Shown: in pieces, positions 46,471 through 57,228 of the stretch
Numbering within the stretch: position 1 is the first letter of the stretch
Layout: the number at the start of each line of letters is the position of its first letter
Origin: Canna indica
Taxonomy: Eukaryota; Streptophyta; Magnoliopsida; Zingiberales; Cannaceae
Assembly (NCBI GenBank): GCA_034359265.1
Contig: CP136891.1
Span: 62,658,001-62,722,000 of the forward strand
DNA: 64,000 nt
Direction: 5' to 3'
Notes under the pieces: generated by a model
Seen by the model: the letters and a program-made list of their open reading frames with translations, nothing else
The model's database searches: none
What the model was told of the DNA's origin: nothing
Program-made: the position numbers and the translations under genes

Positions 46471-46784
46471 AGTTTCTAGTAGTGTCTAAGCTCGAGCTCG
46501 GCTCATTAGGCTCGTTTATTATTCTTGAGCTTGATCGAGCTTGATAAAGTTCGGCTTGAGATCGAGCTAGGTGTGCTCGAATTCTATCGATCGATTAAAG
46601 CTCAACTATGCTCGTGAGCCGCTCAAGTCGAGTATTGATTAGCTAGACTCGGCTCGCTCACATGTAAAGTTCAATCGAGCTTGGCTCGAACTTGACAAGA
46701 TTGAATTGATCGCGCGAGTTCGAGTTTTCATTGAATCGATACCGAGTAGCTCACAAGTAGCTCATTTAAGTTGCACCCCTATTC

Positions 46785-47085
46785 ATTCATCTCAATTACC
46801 CAAAGCATGATATACCGCAATTTGGGCGTCATCTTGCCTACCTCAAGGGCCAACATTATGAATCATTCTATATATGTGAAAAAAAAAAACTAACAAACTA
46901 GTAAGAGATTGATGAAATTACTAATAGGTACAAAAGAATAATTGATCTTTGGTGCATTATACTTAATATATAGTATACCACAAGTAAAAATTAACTTGAA
47001 TGCATAATTCATGTTGTAAAAATAAAGTTTATTCATCCTAAAGATGTATTATATAATTAAAATAGATTATTAACAAAAAAATTAG
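46785..47085. other. AT-rich spacer without recognised features
   Basis: No ORF, LTR end or terminal repeat is seen. Confidence 0.4.
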
Positions 47086-47365
47086 AGTAAATATCATAAA
47101 AAATATATGAACTTTCGACTTTTTCTCATTTTTAACATAATTTTTTTTTGTTAGCAAGGAAATACACCAACTTTTATTCCGTTATCCCGTTTAGCATGCA
47201 CCGTTATTTTTTACGGATTTGGCTGATGTTTCACTTAACAGCGACAACATGACAAGTTACTATCCTATGTGACCTATATTATAATTTTGCCCTTAGACCT
47301 ATATGAAGCAGTAATGGATAAATTTGTAATTTATCATTCTCATCCCCTTCGCTGCACAATGCTAT

Positions 47366-47491
47366 CTCACCCCATGGCTTCTCGTCCTTGAGTGCCCACA
47401 TGAACGGCATCTGCGCCGCCTCCAAGCTGAGAGCAAGCTCAGTGATCTTCTCTGGAGGGATCTCTACCTCAACCCCGTTGCCGCCGTCGCC
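47366..47491 (-). pseudogene. Captured UDP-glycosyltransferase-like fragment
   Basis: On the minus strand the frame reads GDGGNGVEVEIPPEKITELA, followed by LSLEAAQMPFMWALKDEKPW. This fits the stretch before the PSPG box of plant UDP-glycosyltransferases (ELALGLE...FFWALR), closest in style to the UGT91 type. Only about 40 residues are recognisable and the sugar-donor box is absent. Confidence 0.5.
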
Positions 47492-47869
47492 ATGGTGGTG
47501 AGGCTACTGTTCAAGGGGGAACTTCTCCACGGGTTCAATTTCGATTCTAGAATTCATTACTGTCACTGCAATGCTTGATGGTGATTTGAAGAATGAAGTG
47601 AGACGTGATCATCACAAAGTGAGATAGAAGAATGAATGGAGAAGAGAAGGTAAAGAACCTTCATGCGCCGAGAACCATCGTCGTGCACAAGATCACGTAA
47701 AACAAAATCCCGATCGGGTAAAAAGAAATCCCGAATGGGAAAAAAGAAATCCTGGTCGAGCAAGAATTTTCCCTGTTTTGTTTGGTTTGGAGTGAGTTTA
47801 ACTCAGTTTGGAGCTGTTTTAACACGATTGGGCATATAGTTGTCTAATTTTGGAATTAGTTTGGGTGTT

Positions 47870-48350
47870 TGAGAAGATGTTTAACCTGTCCAGGATATCT
47901 TTCTACTCGTTCGGGATATCTCCTTTTTTGGCGGAGCATCCGATCGTCGGCGATTGGATCTAGCCGCGGCATTCATTAATCCTTGGTGCACAGCTTTGGT
48001 GGCGGATCTCCTACACCTTGAGGGTGTGACCTGTCGATGATTGGGTCCTCTGATCACCGGCGGTGCTATAGTATTGAGGCGGTGTTCATCGTGGGTTGAA
48101 GCGGCAGAGTTTTTGCCGATCTTTCTTAGATCTTTTACATAAAAATGATGGCGCAACAAGTGGCATGGGAGGTGGCCGGAGAGAGGGAGCTGGACTTGGT
48201 GGTGAACCTGGTCTTGATGTTGGGGCTGCTGCAAGTATTTGACGGGGTCGGAGGCGAAGTCGACATGAGGGAGGCTCACGTGAAGGTGTACAAGGTGTCT
48301 GTGGCCAAATGAGGTACACCAGATTCACCTCGACGGCGGCAACCATTGAG
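47870..48350. other. GC-rich unidentified cargo of the second Pack-MULE
   Basis: Open frames exist on both strands (plus: MAQQVAWEVAGERELDLVVN, about 48150-48312; minus: SLPHVDFASDPVKYLQQPQH). None is recognised, and the true coding strand is unclear. Confidence 0.35.
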
Positions 48351-49020
48351 GAAGAAGTTGAGGAAGCAGAGGAGAGAAGAAAAATAATAAAAATAAATTT
48401 TTTTAAAATAAAATAATAATAATAAAATTGATTAAAATAATAATTTATGTAAGATAAAATTTACCACGTCGTCACCGTTAATGTCCAAATCAGCAAAAAT
48501 CATCAAAAATGACAGTGCATGCTAAACGGTGTAACGGAATGAAAGTTTGTGTATTTTCTTGCTAACGGAAAAAGTTTTATTTTAAAGATGAGAAAATATC
48601 CAAAGTTCGTTTTTTTTTTTGTATTTACTCAAAAAAATATCATTTTCAGATTTGGGTTCTCAAATAGAATAGAATCCACCATCATAAAAGAAGTGGATTT
48701 TTTTATTCATTTTCTAAACTATTTGTTGAGTACTTGATGAGCAAACTAATTATACAGTCATATTTTAAATAACTCATCTATAGAAGTTTATACAACTTAA
48801 TAATATAAGTATGGATGATAACATACATAGATGTATTAGGAATAAAATCAATGTGAGAGCTTTAGAGGTAAAAAATTAATGGAGAAAAATTTGAACTTAG
48901 CATATAAATTGAACTAGACTAGCGCCTTTAGACCCGGCCGGATTAGACCTGGAAATGCTCACATTCATGAACTAGAGGCAAGTCAAACCAGACGGCTTAG
49001 CCCGTGGGCTCCACCCGATC

Positions 49021-49286
49021 ATACAAGGAAACCCACGTACTCATTAATTATGAGAGATTCGTCATTACAAGCTTGACATCTTTGGGATCAACCTCGACTC
49101 GTTTTGAGCATCATCCGTATGAGATTACCGAGCATCATCACCAAACACCCCTCATACAAGGAAACCCACGTACTCATTAATTACGAGGGATTCACCATTA
49201 CAAGCTTGACATCTCCGGGATTAGCCTCGTCTCATTTTGAGCAACATCCGTATGAGATTACCGAGCATCATCACCAAACATCCCTA
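49021..49286 (+). repeat. 133-bp tandem duplication within the Tat-like LTR
   Basis: ATACAAGGAAACCCACGTAC starts at 49021 and recurs at 49154. The following text to CACCAAACA.CCCT repeats with few changes. A TATA box (CTATATACAG, about 49297) lies just after it, so the repeat sits in the U3 promoter region. Confidence 0.9.
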
Positions 49287-49649
49287 ATCTCGCACTATAT
49301 ACAGATACGACGCACCTTAGGTACGCTAGATTCACATTTATATTACATTACCCGAAACTCATTTTTACTTAAGCGTCAGAGTGCCTTTAGCAGGTCCCCC
49401 CGCCGGAGTCGCACCTGAGTAGGAGACCCACCGGGCCGCACTGCTCCAACCTTCAGGCAAGAACATTTGGCGCCCACCGTGGCGCCAAGTAAATCTTACC
49501 TGTCCCGCAATGGTTGATACTCGGAGTCAGACAAACACAGCCGAACATAGGCAGCACCCTAGCGGCGACGTCCCCTCACTACTTGGAAACGCTGAAACAA
49601 TGAGGAGTGAGGCGCCAACACCGGCCGACCTCTCACCAGAATAATCCCA

Positions 49650-50908
49650 TGATGGTGAAATGGCCATACTAGGGGGGAGGTGAATAGTATATTTACTAAA
49701 CTTATCGTATAATTCTGATTTTAATCTTTTCTTTAAACTACTTAGGAAATTAACAAATCGAGTAGCAAACAGAAGCAAAGTAATATGCTAATTAAACAAA
49801 CATAAGTAGAAGCAATGCAAATACAATGATTTATAGTGGTTCGGCCCCAATGCCTACTCAACTACCTAAGTACCCCACGTAGGATTTCCAAACTTAGTTT
49901 TACTAGATTATATCATTTCCCTTACAAAGATGACTTTTACCCAAAAAGTCTCACTCTCAACCTAAGGCACTTCCACACCCGGAAGTATTCGCCTTCTTAC
50001 CGAGAGCACTCGATCTTCCACCTCAACCCTAAGGGACAACAATAACTAATCCTAGTAGACTACATTTACACCGGTGGATCTAAACCTTAACACCAAGACA
50101 ACCACTCAACTCAATCAAACATAGCAACCTAGGTTTATACAAATGATATACAATGAAAATAAACCACAAAATACACAAACAATGGAGAAAACAAGTAATA
50201 CAACAAATACTTGGCTCCAAACACGAGTCCTAGTTCCTCTTGATGCCTCAATGATGAATCAATCAAAGCTTGAAGGCAAGATCAAGGATTTTTCATGGAA
50301 ACTAGGGTATGCAAAGAGATGACTCAAGAAAGGCTTTTGCAATGATAAAAAATGGCTCAATGGAATCATGGATCATAGAGGAAAGACTCTCATGGCTTGG
50401 TATCTATAAGCCATGAAGAGTTGACCTCAAATAACCAACTCAACGGCTAAAAATATAGTTGTTTTTGTCGTCCGATCACTGGTCCGGTCGATCGACCAAG
50501 CGACCGACTGAGCGACCGAAACCCTCTCTTTCTGGGCTCATTTTGGTCGACCGATCAATCGACTGGCCGTAGAGTACCGGTACTCTACATATTGTACATG
50601 TACTCTACACTGAGCTTCAGCCGGTTTCTTTCTTCGGTTCGGGTTTGATTCTTTAAGGGTCTTAGCATCATAATGAGGATTTTACAATTTATCTAAACAC
50701 CTTAAACCTAGACTCTATCTTCCCGATAAAATTCGAGCGCGTCGACCAACGTCCTTCCGTTTTTCTGATTTTTCTGATATTTTCGATTGCGGACATCGAG
50801 CACTAACGGACTTGGAACCTGAAAATATTTCTCAATGAAACCACTAGTTCCATGTTTGTTATCATCAAAACCGAGATTAAGACCAAGGTTGAAAACCTTA
50901 GGCCAACA
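49650..50908 (-). mobile_element. Reverse solo copia LTR inside gypsy gag
   Basis: On the minus strand it begins TGTTGGCCTAAGG and ends with CTAGTATGGCCATTTCACCA. TCCCA flanks it at 49645-49649 and 50909-50913. It is a family relative of 9631-11400, with TCGGTCGATCGACC palindromes (50480-50570). Confidence 0.9.
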
Positions 50909-51477
50909 TCCCAACGTCTAATAAACGACCTTCAAGTGGAGAATCGACGGCTAGCAGCCCAGGTCGAGATGCTGACTCGGTCCCGTTAACAACACCCGGT
51001 CGGACATGAGCACCACCACCCATAGCGCAATGAAGACAGTCACTTGGAAAGACCCAGGAGGCCAACCTCTACCCTCCGAGATGAGGTCTCCCATACACAT
51101 CAGAGAGAAGAGGAGGACACTAGCGTCACAGAGGCCACCCCTCCTCCCCCTGTCGACCCAAGACCCTTCGCCGAGCACGTCATGGCAGTTTGTCATCCCC
51201 TCAATTTTAATATGTTGACCACACTCCAACCCTACGACAGCATGGGCGACCAACCACACAACTGATCCCATCCTTTGCCAAGCCTTTTCAACCTTCTCGA
51301 AGAAGACCAAACTACTATGGTTCTCTACTATTTCACCGGGGTCCATACACACCTTCCTGCACCTTCACCAACTAGTTCTCCTCGTCGTGAATCTACTCTA
51401 AGATCAAGAATTTCTTCCACTATATCAAACATGGGCAACACAAGTCACTAAGAGACTATATAAAAGAGATTCCAACT

Positions 51478-53922
51478 GTTATATTCTGATGGAAAAAAAA
51501 CTATAGGACCTAGTTGTAATTTGAGAGAGTGTGGGGGGGCTATTTGCAAAAATACCTCCCCACCACCTCTATCATCGCCACTCGGAACCGACTCTTTAAT
51601 TTTATAAGAGTCGGCTTCTTCCCTTTGCTCTACCACTAGAGAAAAGAGTGAAAGGGAGAGGGAGAGTGCGAAGAAGAGGAGCTCGCCAGATATTTACCTT
51701 TGTCGTCACCGGAGCCAGACTAAAGGTAGGAGTCTTCCCCTCATTTTATTGATGTTTCTATCATTTTACTGAGGTGATCATCGACGAGATTGAATCGGAG
51801 ATGAGGAAGAAGACCAGAAGTGGGCGGAGGCCGTCGGAGCACGGCTTGATATCGTTATGTGTTGACGCAGTTGCGCGCTGCAGCGACTAGGCCATAGCGT
51901 GCAGTGTACGTATCACGCACAGCACGTTGCTATCGCGCCTTTCGGCACTGTTCGGAGCTCCATCGGGGGGGTGGGTGGCGTAGGCCGACGGAGGCGGTGG
52001 CGAGGCCATCGGAGGAGGCGGCAAGGCCGTCGGGGTGGGTCGCCGACGACAATCGAGCCGGCCGACGACGGATTGTGGTGAAGGTAGGGAAGTCGGGTAT
52101 GAAACAGAGGATGGGGAGGAAGAGAGTGACGGGGATTTGATGCAGTGGATTGGGATCTGGAATAATATATTAAATTATTTATTAATAGTTAATTAATAAT
52201 TAAGGTATGTGTCATAAAATAAATTAATTGTATGATTAATTAGAGTAGTCAGATAGAGACGGAGCGAATATCAAAGTTATCAGTTTTCACGTATTGAACA
52301 CGATGGTGGTATCAGATTTTAGATCGAAAATCATTTGGTATCACTTTTATATTTTTTAGTATTATATTATAATTATAAAATTATTAATTTAATTTGATAA
52401 ATAATAAAAATATTATATTAAATTAAATGGTGACTTGGGACATGAATAGTTAGTTTGGATCTGGGGATCGATTATATCTTTGTCGATGAATTACTATTGG
52501 GTAAAATGATGATTTTACCCTTTTGCCTCGATTTATTTGATATTGCTTCTAAATTCCATTGAACTCATATTGCATACTATCGTTGGACATGCCATGTAGA
52601 GAAATGCATATGTTACATTTTATTGTCATTTACTGATGTTGATATTTGATCATCATATGTCATGCATAATATTGTGTTGTTATTTACGGTGTTATCCTTT
52701 TAATCATTTCATCATCATTTAGAGTTGTTATATTGTTGATCTCAGTGATGTTATTTTATTATCCATTGATCATGGTGATACACTATGTTGAATTGTTGGA
52801 GTTGAGTTGTCGACTTGGAGGTAACGGCCTTAGAGAGGACTTCGTTCCAGGACTATTTTATTGCAGTACCCTCAAGACATGGGTGAGGGTTTGGATATTG
52901 ACTAGTCATACGTTGGGCACATTCGGGTGTGGGGATGTCAGATACGACATTCGTCGGGTTACCTACTGGATGGGGTAGTCGTGTCACCATTGGAGCGGAC
53001 GGTTGATGCTACTCTACAAGTGGTAGAGTGCGGGGTTTTTACCCAATAGTCTATACGCTCGTTGATTAGGAGTAGGTGTGGAGCATTTGTTGTATATATC
53101 GTCTTTGACTGCATCTTCGGCCATATTGTTGTTTACCATTGAGTTGACACTTTATACATGTTGTTGATCATATTGTGGTACTCCTACTCAGCACTCGATG
53201 GTTCTTGTTGTTATTGATTCAGACTTGCAGGGGTGAGCCATTGATCTCTAGATCGATGTATTGATAGTCGATAGACAGCATGTAGATCTAGAGCGGACGG
53301 TTGATGCCACTCTACGGGTGGTAGAGTGCGGGGCTTTTACCCAACGATCCATACGCTCGTTGATTTGGTCGACGTTGATTAGGAGTAGGTGGAGCATTTG
53401 TTGTATATATCGTCTTTGACTGCATCTTTGGCCATATTGTTACCGTTGAGTTGACACTTTATACATGTTGTTGATCATATTGTAGTACTCCTACTCAGCA
53501 CTCACTGGTTCCTATTGTTATTGATTCAGACTTGCAGAGGTGAGTTGTTGATCTCTAGATCGAGGTATAGATAGTCGATAGACATCATGTAGATCTAGAG
53601 CTCTGATATGACGATTGTTTTTGTATTTCGTTCTATTTTGTCGTTGTTACATACTTTGTTTTTGATATTGATGATTTTGGGGTTTTGTAAAATATGTATT
53701 ATTAAATACTCTATTTAATCTTGCACCTGAATGAATTATCTTTTGTCGTATGTATCGTCTGGCTTTTTAATGTAATTATTTGTTTCATGAGATGTCTGAT
53801 TATGAATTTGTGATACCTATTGGTGATTTTTCTTCCATTGTGTGGTATTCGAGTCGCCTATTGTCGCGTTTCGGAATGGGGCTGCCTCGGGGCATGGGGG
53901 TGGATCCGAACCGGGGCGTGAC
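51478..53922 (+). mobile_element. Solo LTR-like insert in gypsy gag (Del/Tekay-like)
   Basis: It interrupts gag after KEIPT, begins TGTTATATTC and ends CGGGGCGTGACA, an end common in Del/Tekay LTRs. It contains no ORF of note. The flanks CCAAC and CCGAG do not match well, so the exact borders are uncertain. Confidence 0.5.
52993..53590. repeat. Two-copy tandem repeat of about 298 bp
   Basis: GAGCGGACGGTTGATGC begins at 52993 and again at 53291. Each copy ends near CATGTAGATCTAGAG. It lies within the LTR-like insert. Confidence 0.88.
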
Positions 53923-54035
53923 ACCGAGCCACGACCATGGAGATCCTGAACCTCGACCCGGGCAGTTTGCAGACTAGATTGCCCTAGCGAAGCCAAAGGA
54001 CATGGCCGAGTTCCGAGAGAAGGCCATGAAACATA

Positions 54036-55159
54036 TGTTAGGTGAATGTCCACACTAGAAAGGGGGGTTGAATAGTGTGTAAGTACTTTTACGTTTAATT
54101 GAATTCTTTTCGGTTTTAATCAACTCAAACTACCCGATTCAAGTTTCTTGATTTTTAGTGTGACTAGATGCAATTATAATTAAATCGAGCACAAGTAACA
54201 ATTAAATAGAGCAATTAAGATAGCAATGTAAACATGAAATATATAGTGGTTCGGCCAAACCCGCCTACTTCACTACCTTGGCTCCTCACCAAGGATTTCT
54301 AACCTTAACACTTTATAGATAGATAGTTTTTCTATGAATACAATGAGGACTTATCCCTTAATCCTAGAGGCGGGCCTCAATACCTATTCTCTAGCAAAAA
54401 CAACAAACTACAAGACACCAAGGTGTTTACACGCACACCTTGCAAGCTACCCTTAAAATCGATATAAAGCAATAGGAAAACAATATTAATGGAACTTAAA
54501 TGTAAAGACAAACTTGATGAAGCTCCAACACATCTCCTCCGAGCACTTCAAGGCTTCGAGTATGAATTTCTTGGTGAAATCAACGCTTGATGAAGTGAGG
54601 AGGGATTAGGGCACAAGATCAACTCTTTTAGGCTCAAACACTCTTAGGATAGACTACGAAGATCAAGACAGGTGGGGAGGCTGTTATAGGACTCCTATTT
54701 ATAAGCTAAGAGGATGAGGCCAAAAAAGACACGTTGCAACAGGCAAAAAATTGCCCGTTGGCGCTGCCCGGTCAGTGGCCGGCCGAAGGCCGATCGATCA
54801 GCCGATCGATCGGCCATTGGACGGCAACCTGAAAACAACCTGGTTTGCTAATTTTTCTTCGTGATGTTCGTTTCCGGATTTGCTTTTTGGATTTTGACTT
54901 CAAACATATTACAAATAGGTTGACTTAATGTCTTAGAAGGATTTTACAATCATTTCAAGGTTCTAGACCTAACTTCCGACTCGATCGCCTCCGAAGCCGT
55001 CGACACTTGAATTTCCGTGATTCTTTCGTGATTTTTTGATGAACTTTGCGAGTGTATCGATCGCTCAACTTGAGATCAAACACTTGATAAACTCATTAGG
55101 ATAAGTTTGTTATCATCAAAATCAAGATGGTGACCAAGGTTGAAAACCTTAGGCCAACA
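54036..55159 (-). mobile_element. Reverse solo copia LTR inside gypsy gag
   Basis: On the minus strand it begins TGTTGGCCTAAGG (55159) and ends CACCTAACA (54036). The flanks are ACATA and CCATA (4/5). A TATA-like ATTTATAAGC lies near 54698-54707, with GATCGATCAGCCGATCGATC upstream. The CAACGGGC/GCCCGTTG-type hairpin is also present. Confidence 0.82.
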
Positions 55160-55435
55160 CCATATAGAGATGGAACAACTCCGCGAGGCAAGAAAGTCCG
55201 ACAAGTAAAACGCCAAAGATGTCACCAGAGACAAGAAACCTAAGAAGCCATACAGAAAGGGCGAATACAGAGACCGCTGCGACCAGGATCACAATAGGAG
55301 AGGGAGATCGACCTCCCGACTATCCCCAGGTTCGATGAATACAATCCAGTCAACACCAGGCAATAAACCATCATTCGGGAAATTTATCGGCTACAATTGC
55401 TTAGACCTCCTAGTGGCACGGAGAAGCTGAAACTA

Positions 55436-56034
55436 TTGGCCCAAGGGTTCAACCTAGGCCCCACCCTCTATTTTGATGATAACAAATATGGAACTAACTC
55501 ATTTGTTAAGTTTTGAATTCAAGTTGATAGAACAATACGCCTACAAAGTTCGTTTGGAAAATTGCAAAAAGTCGAGTTAAAACACTCCAGAGGCTATCAA
55601 GTCAAAACCTAGGTTTAGGATTAGAAATGATTGTAATATTCCCCTCGGATATCAACCAAACCCATCTATATTATGTCCCAAGTCAAAATCCTAGACTAGA
55701 ACCAAAAATGAAAACCAACTATAAAAATCAGCAAAAACAAGCTGGTAATAGTGCTTCAGTCAACCGACCCGCGACCGACGATCAACCGCATTCGGGCAAA
55801 AATCCACAAAAAGCTTTCGATCGATGATCGATCGCATGTTTGGTTGACCGAACATTCGACCGGACGTTCGATCGGTGGACACAATGGATAAAAATCTATC
55901 TGTTGCAAAGGGCTGTAATAGCCCTCTCACCTCAAGGCTTATATATAAATACAAGCCTTAAATCCTCCACCTACCTGTTTCACTATTCCATTGAGTCAAT
56001 TTCTAAGTGTTCAGAGTGATTCTGGATAGTATAG
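55436..56034 (+). repeat. Truncated forward copia LTR
   Basis: It starts TTGGCCCAAGGGTTCAACC, like the other TGTTGGCC LTRs, and contains a GACCGACGATC cluster (55760-55880). It is lost at 56034, where the minus-strand copia element begins. The missing right part is not seen beyond 61854. Confidence 0.6.
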
Positions 56035-56926
56035 TCACAGTATAGTCTCTTAGGGAACTTCTGTTAATAGACAGTTGCACAGGAAGTTGCAACTGCTTGC
56101 AAGTAGCAAACTAAGAACCAAAACAAAAATCACACTCAAACACAAAGATTAGTTTACGTTGTTCAGTGACAAAGCATGTCACCTAATCTGCGGGGCACTC
56201 ACCAGACAAATGCCCAATCCACTATCAACAACTACAATATTAGCTTTAGAATTTCACACTATGAAATCCAACTATTAGTACTACAGTGAATTGAAAATAA
56301 TAAAACATATTTGTTATTACAAACACATACCAACTTGCCTCTCTTTGACATCCCAACCACAGAGTTCTATCTTCCACATAGTCCTTATGTTGTAGTGAGT
56401 TAACAACTCACAACCATCTTAGCTTGAAGATAAAAATGATAGATTATTGTCGTCTTTGCACTCAACAGTCTAAACTCCTCATATAACTGACAACACAGTG
56501 TATGCACATTGGAGATGGACATTCAGATCTTCTCACCAGTATATATATGTGACAACCGACCAATCTAAATAAATGCTGACTTAAGCACTAATCATTAACA
56601 ACATCATTTCAAACCAAACAGTCAGCTCGAAATCACTATAAAGTATCGACCATTAAGCACAAGAAGTAACGCCTAGAAACATTAATGAAGACTACTCCAC
56701 TACCCAAAATTAAGTCAGGAAATAAACAAGTAATTAAAGATAATTAAAAATATCAGAGATATAAACGAGAATCATCATTAATACTCGTGACCAAATATCA
56801 TCATTGCGTTGCATCCTCATCTTGAAATCCAATTTTTCAATATAAGTAGAACTCCGTATAGTTGTGACTGTCCATTTAACTGAGAACAAACTGAAATATT
56901 TTTGCCAAATATAGCCAACACTAACA
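56035..56926 (-). repeat. 3' LTR of the minus-strand copia element
   Basis: On the minus strand it starts TGTTAGTGTTGGCTAT and ends GAGACTATACTGTGA. It matches the split LTR at 14006-19968. It contains the uninterrupted site AGTTGGTATGTGTTTG, into which the hAT inserted in the other copy. Confidence 0.8.
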
Positions 56927-57228
56927 ATCTCCTCCTTTGACTTATTTGGCAAAATCCAAACTATCAGAACAACTCAGCAGGACAGATAAAAAAGAAAGAG
57001 TTTAAACAGAAATAGATTAACTATCAAAATAGGACTTAATAACACCACCATTTCTTTGTTTAGAAAGGTAATGTGAGAAGTTGGGATCCAATAATTCCTT
57101 GAAATCAGAAACAAAACTGCATAAAAGGTATTCAGAGGAGAAGATTTGATGTCATGACCTCTAGTCCAGTTGGTGATTTCACCATTAGATACTTCATTCC
57201 CCATAGCTTTCAGAAAATCTGAGTTAGA

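Larger units (their letters stand above)
39209..46484 (-). mobile_element. Large CACTA (En/Spm) transposon with near-complete coding capacity
   Basis: Ends CACTACTAGAAAAATGGTC and, inverted, CACTACTAGAAACTTGGTC are flanked by TCT (39206-39208 and 46485-46487). At 7276 bp it carries, on the minus strand, a transposase frame with two stops and an intact five-exon accessory gene 75 bp downstream. Subterminal CAGCAACGGC repeats, a 26-bp array and a hairpin lie outside the genes. The layout follows En/Spm, in which both proteins are needed for excision. Confidence 0.95.
39113..46784. mobile_element. GAGCTCG-rich MITE-like element split by the large CACTA
   Basis: The left piece 39113-39208 begins AGGGTGTAATCGAGCC. 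The right piece from 46485 ends GTTGCACCCCTA. Together they match the element at 34734-35125. The CACTA insertion duplicated TCT. Confidence 0.65.
47095..48630. mobile_element. Second Pack-MULE-like element of the 22305 family
   Basis: The terminal repeats (about 150 bp, GAGTAAATA...) match those at 22305 and 24398 in sequence and order. A 9-bp, 8/9-matching duplication flanks it (AAAAAATTA at 47086-47094, AAAAAAATA at 48631-48639), but it is A-rich. The interior is GC-rich and different from the first copy, as expected if each copy captured its own host DNA. No transposase. Confidence 0.72.
48919..55433 (+). mobile_element. Tat-like gypsy element (LTR, gag start), split by three LTR insertions
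   Basis: An LTR of uncertain start ends at about 49465 (AGAACA) and is followed by TTTGGCGCCCACCGTGG, the junction/primer region typical of Tat-type gypsy elements. Gag begins at ATG 49510 and is found in four pieces down to 55433. Pol is absent from the window. Inserts are at 49650-50908, 51478-53922 and 54036-55159. Confidence 0.7.
49510..55433 (+). pseudogene. Gypsy gag in four pieces
   Basis: Pieces are 49510-49649, 50914-51477, 53923-54035 and 55165-55433. Across the first insert the reading frame continues exactly once the insert and one TCCCA copy are discounted. Recognisable gag features are the N-terminal MVDTRSQTN, FNMLTTLQPYDSMGD, KSLRDYIKEIPT at the second insert, LAKPKDMAEFREKAMKHI before the third, and KKPKKPYRKGEYRDRC after it. 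Several stops and indels also occur. Confidence 0.7.

Noticed and set aside
51450..51470. TATATAAAAGAG as a promoter TATA box
   Set aside because: It lies in gag coding sequence (LRDYIKEI), so the TATA appearance is a coding coincidence.
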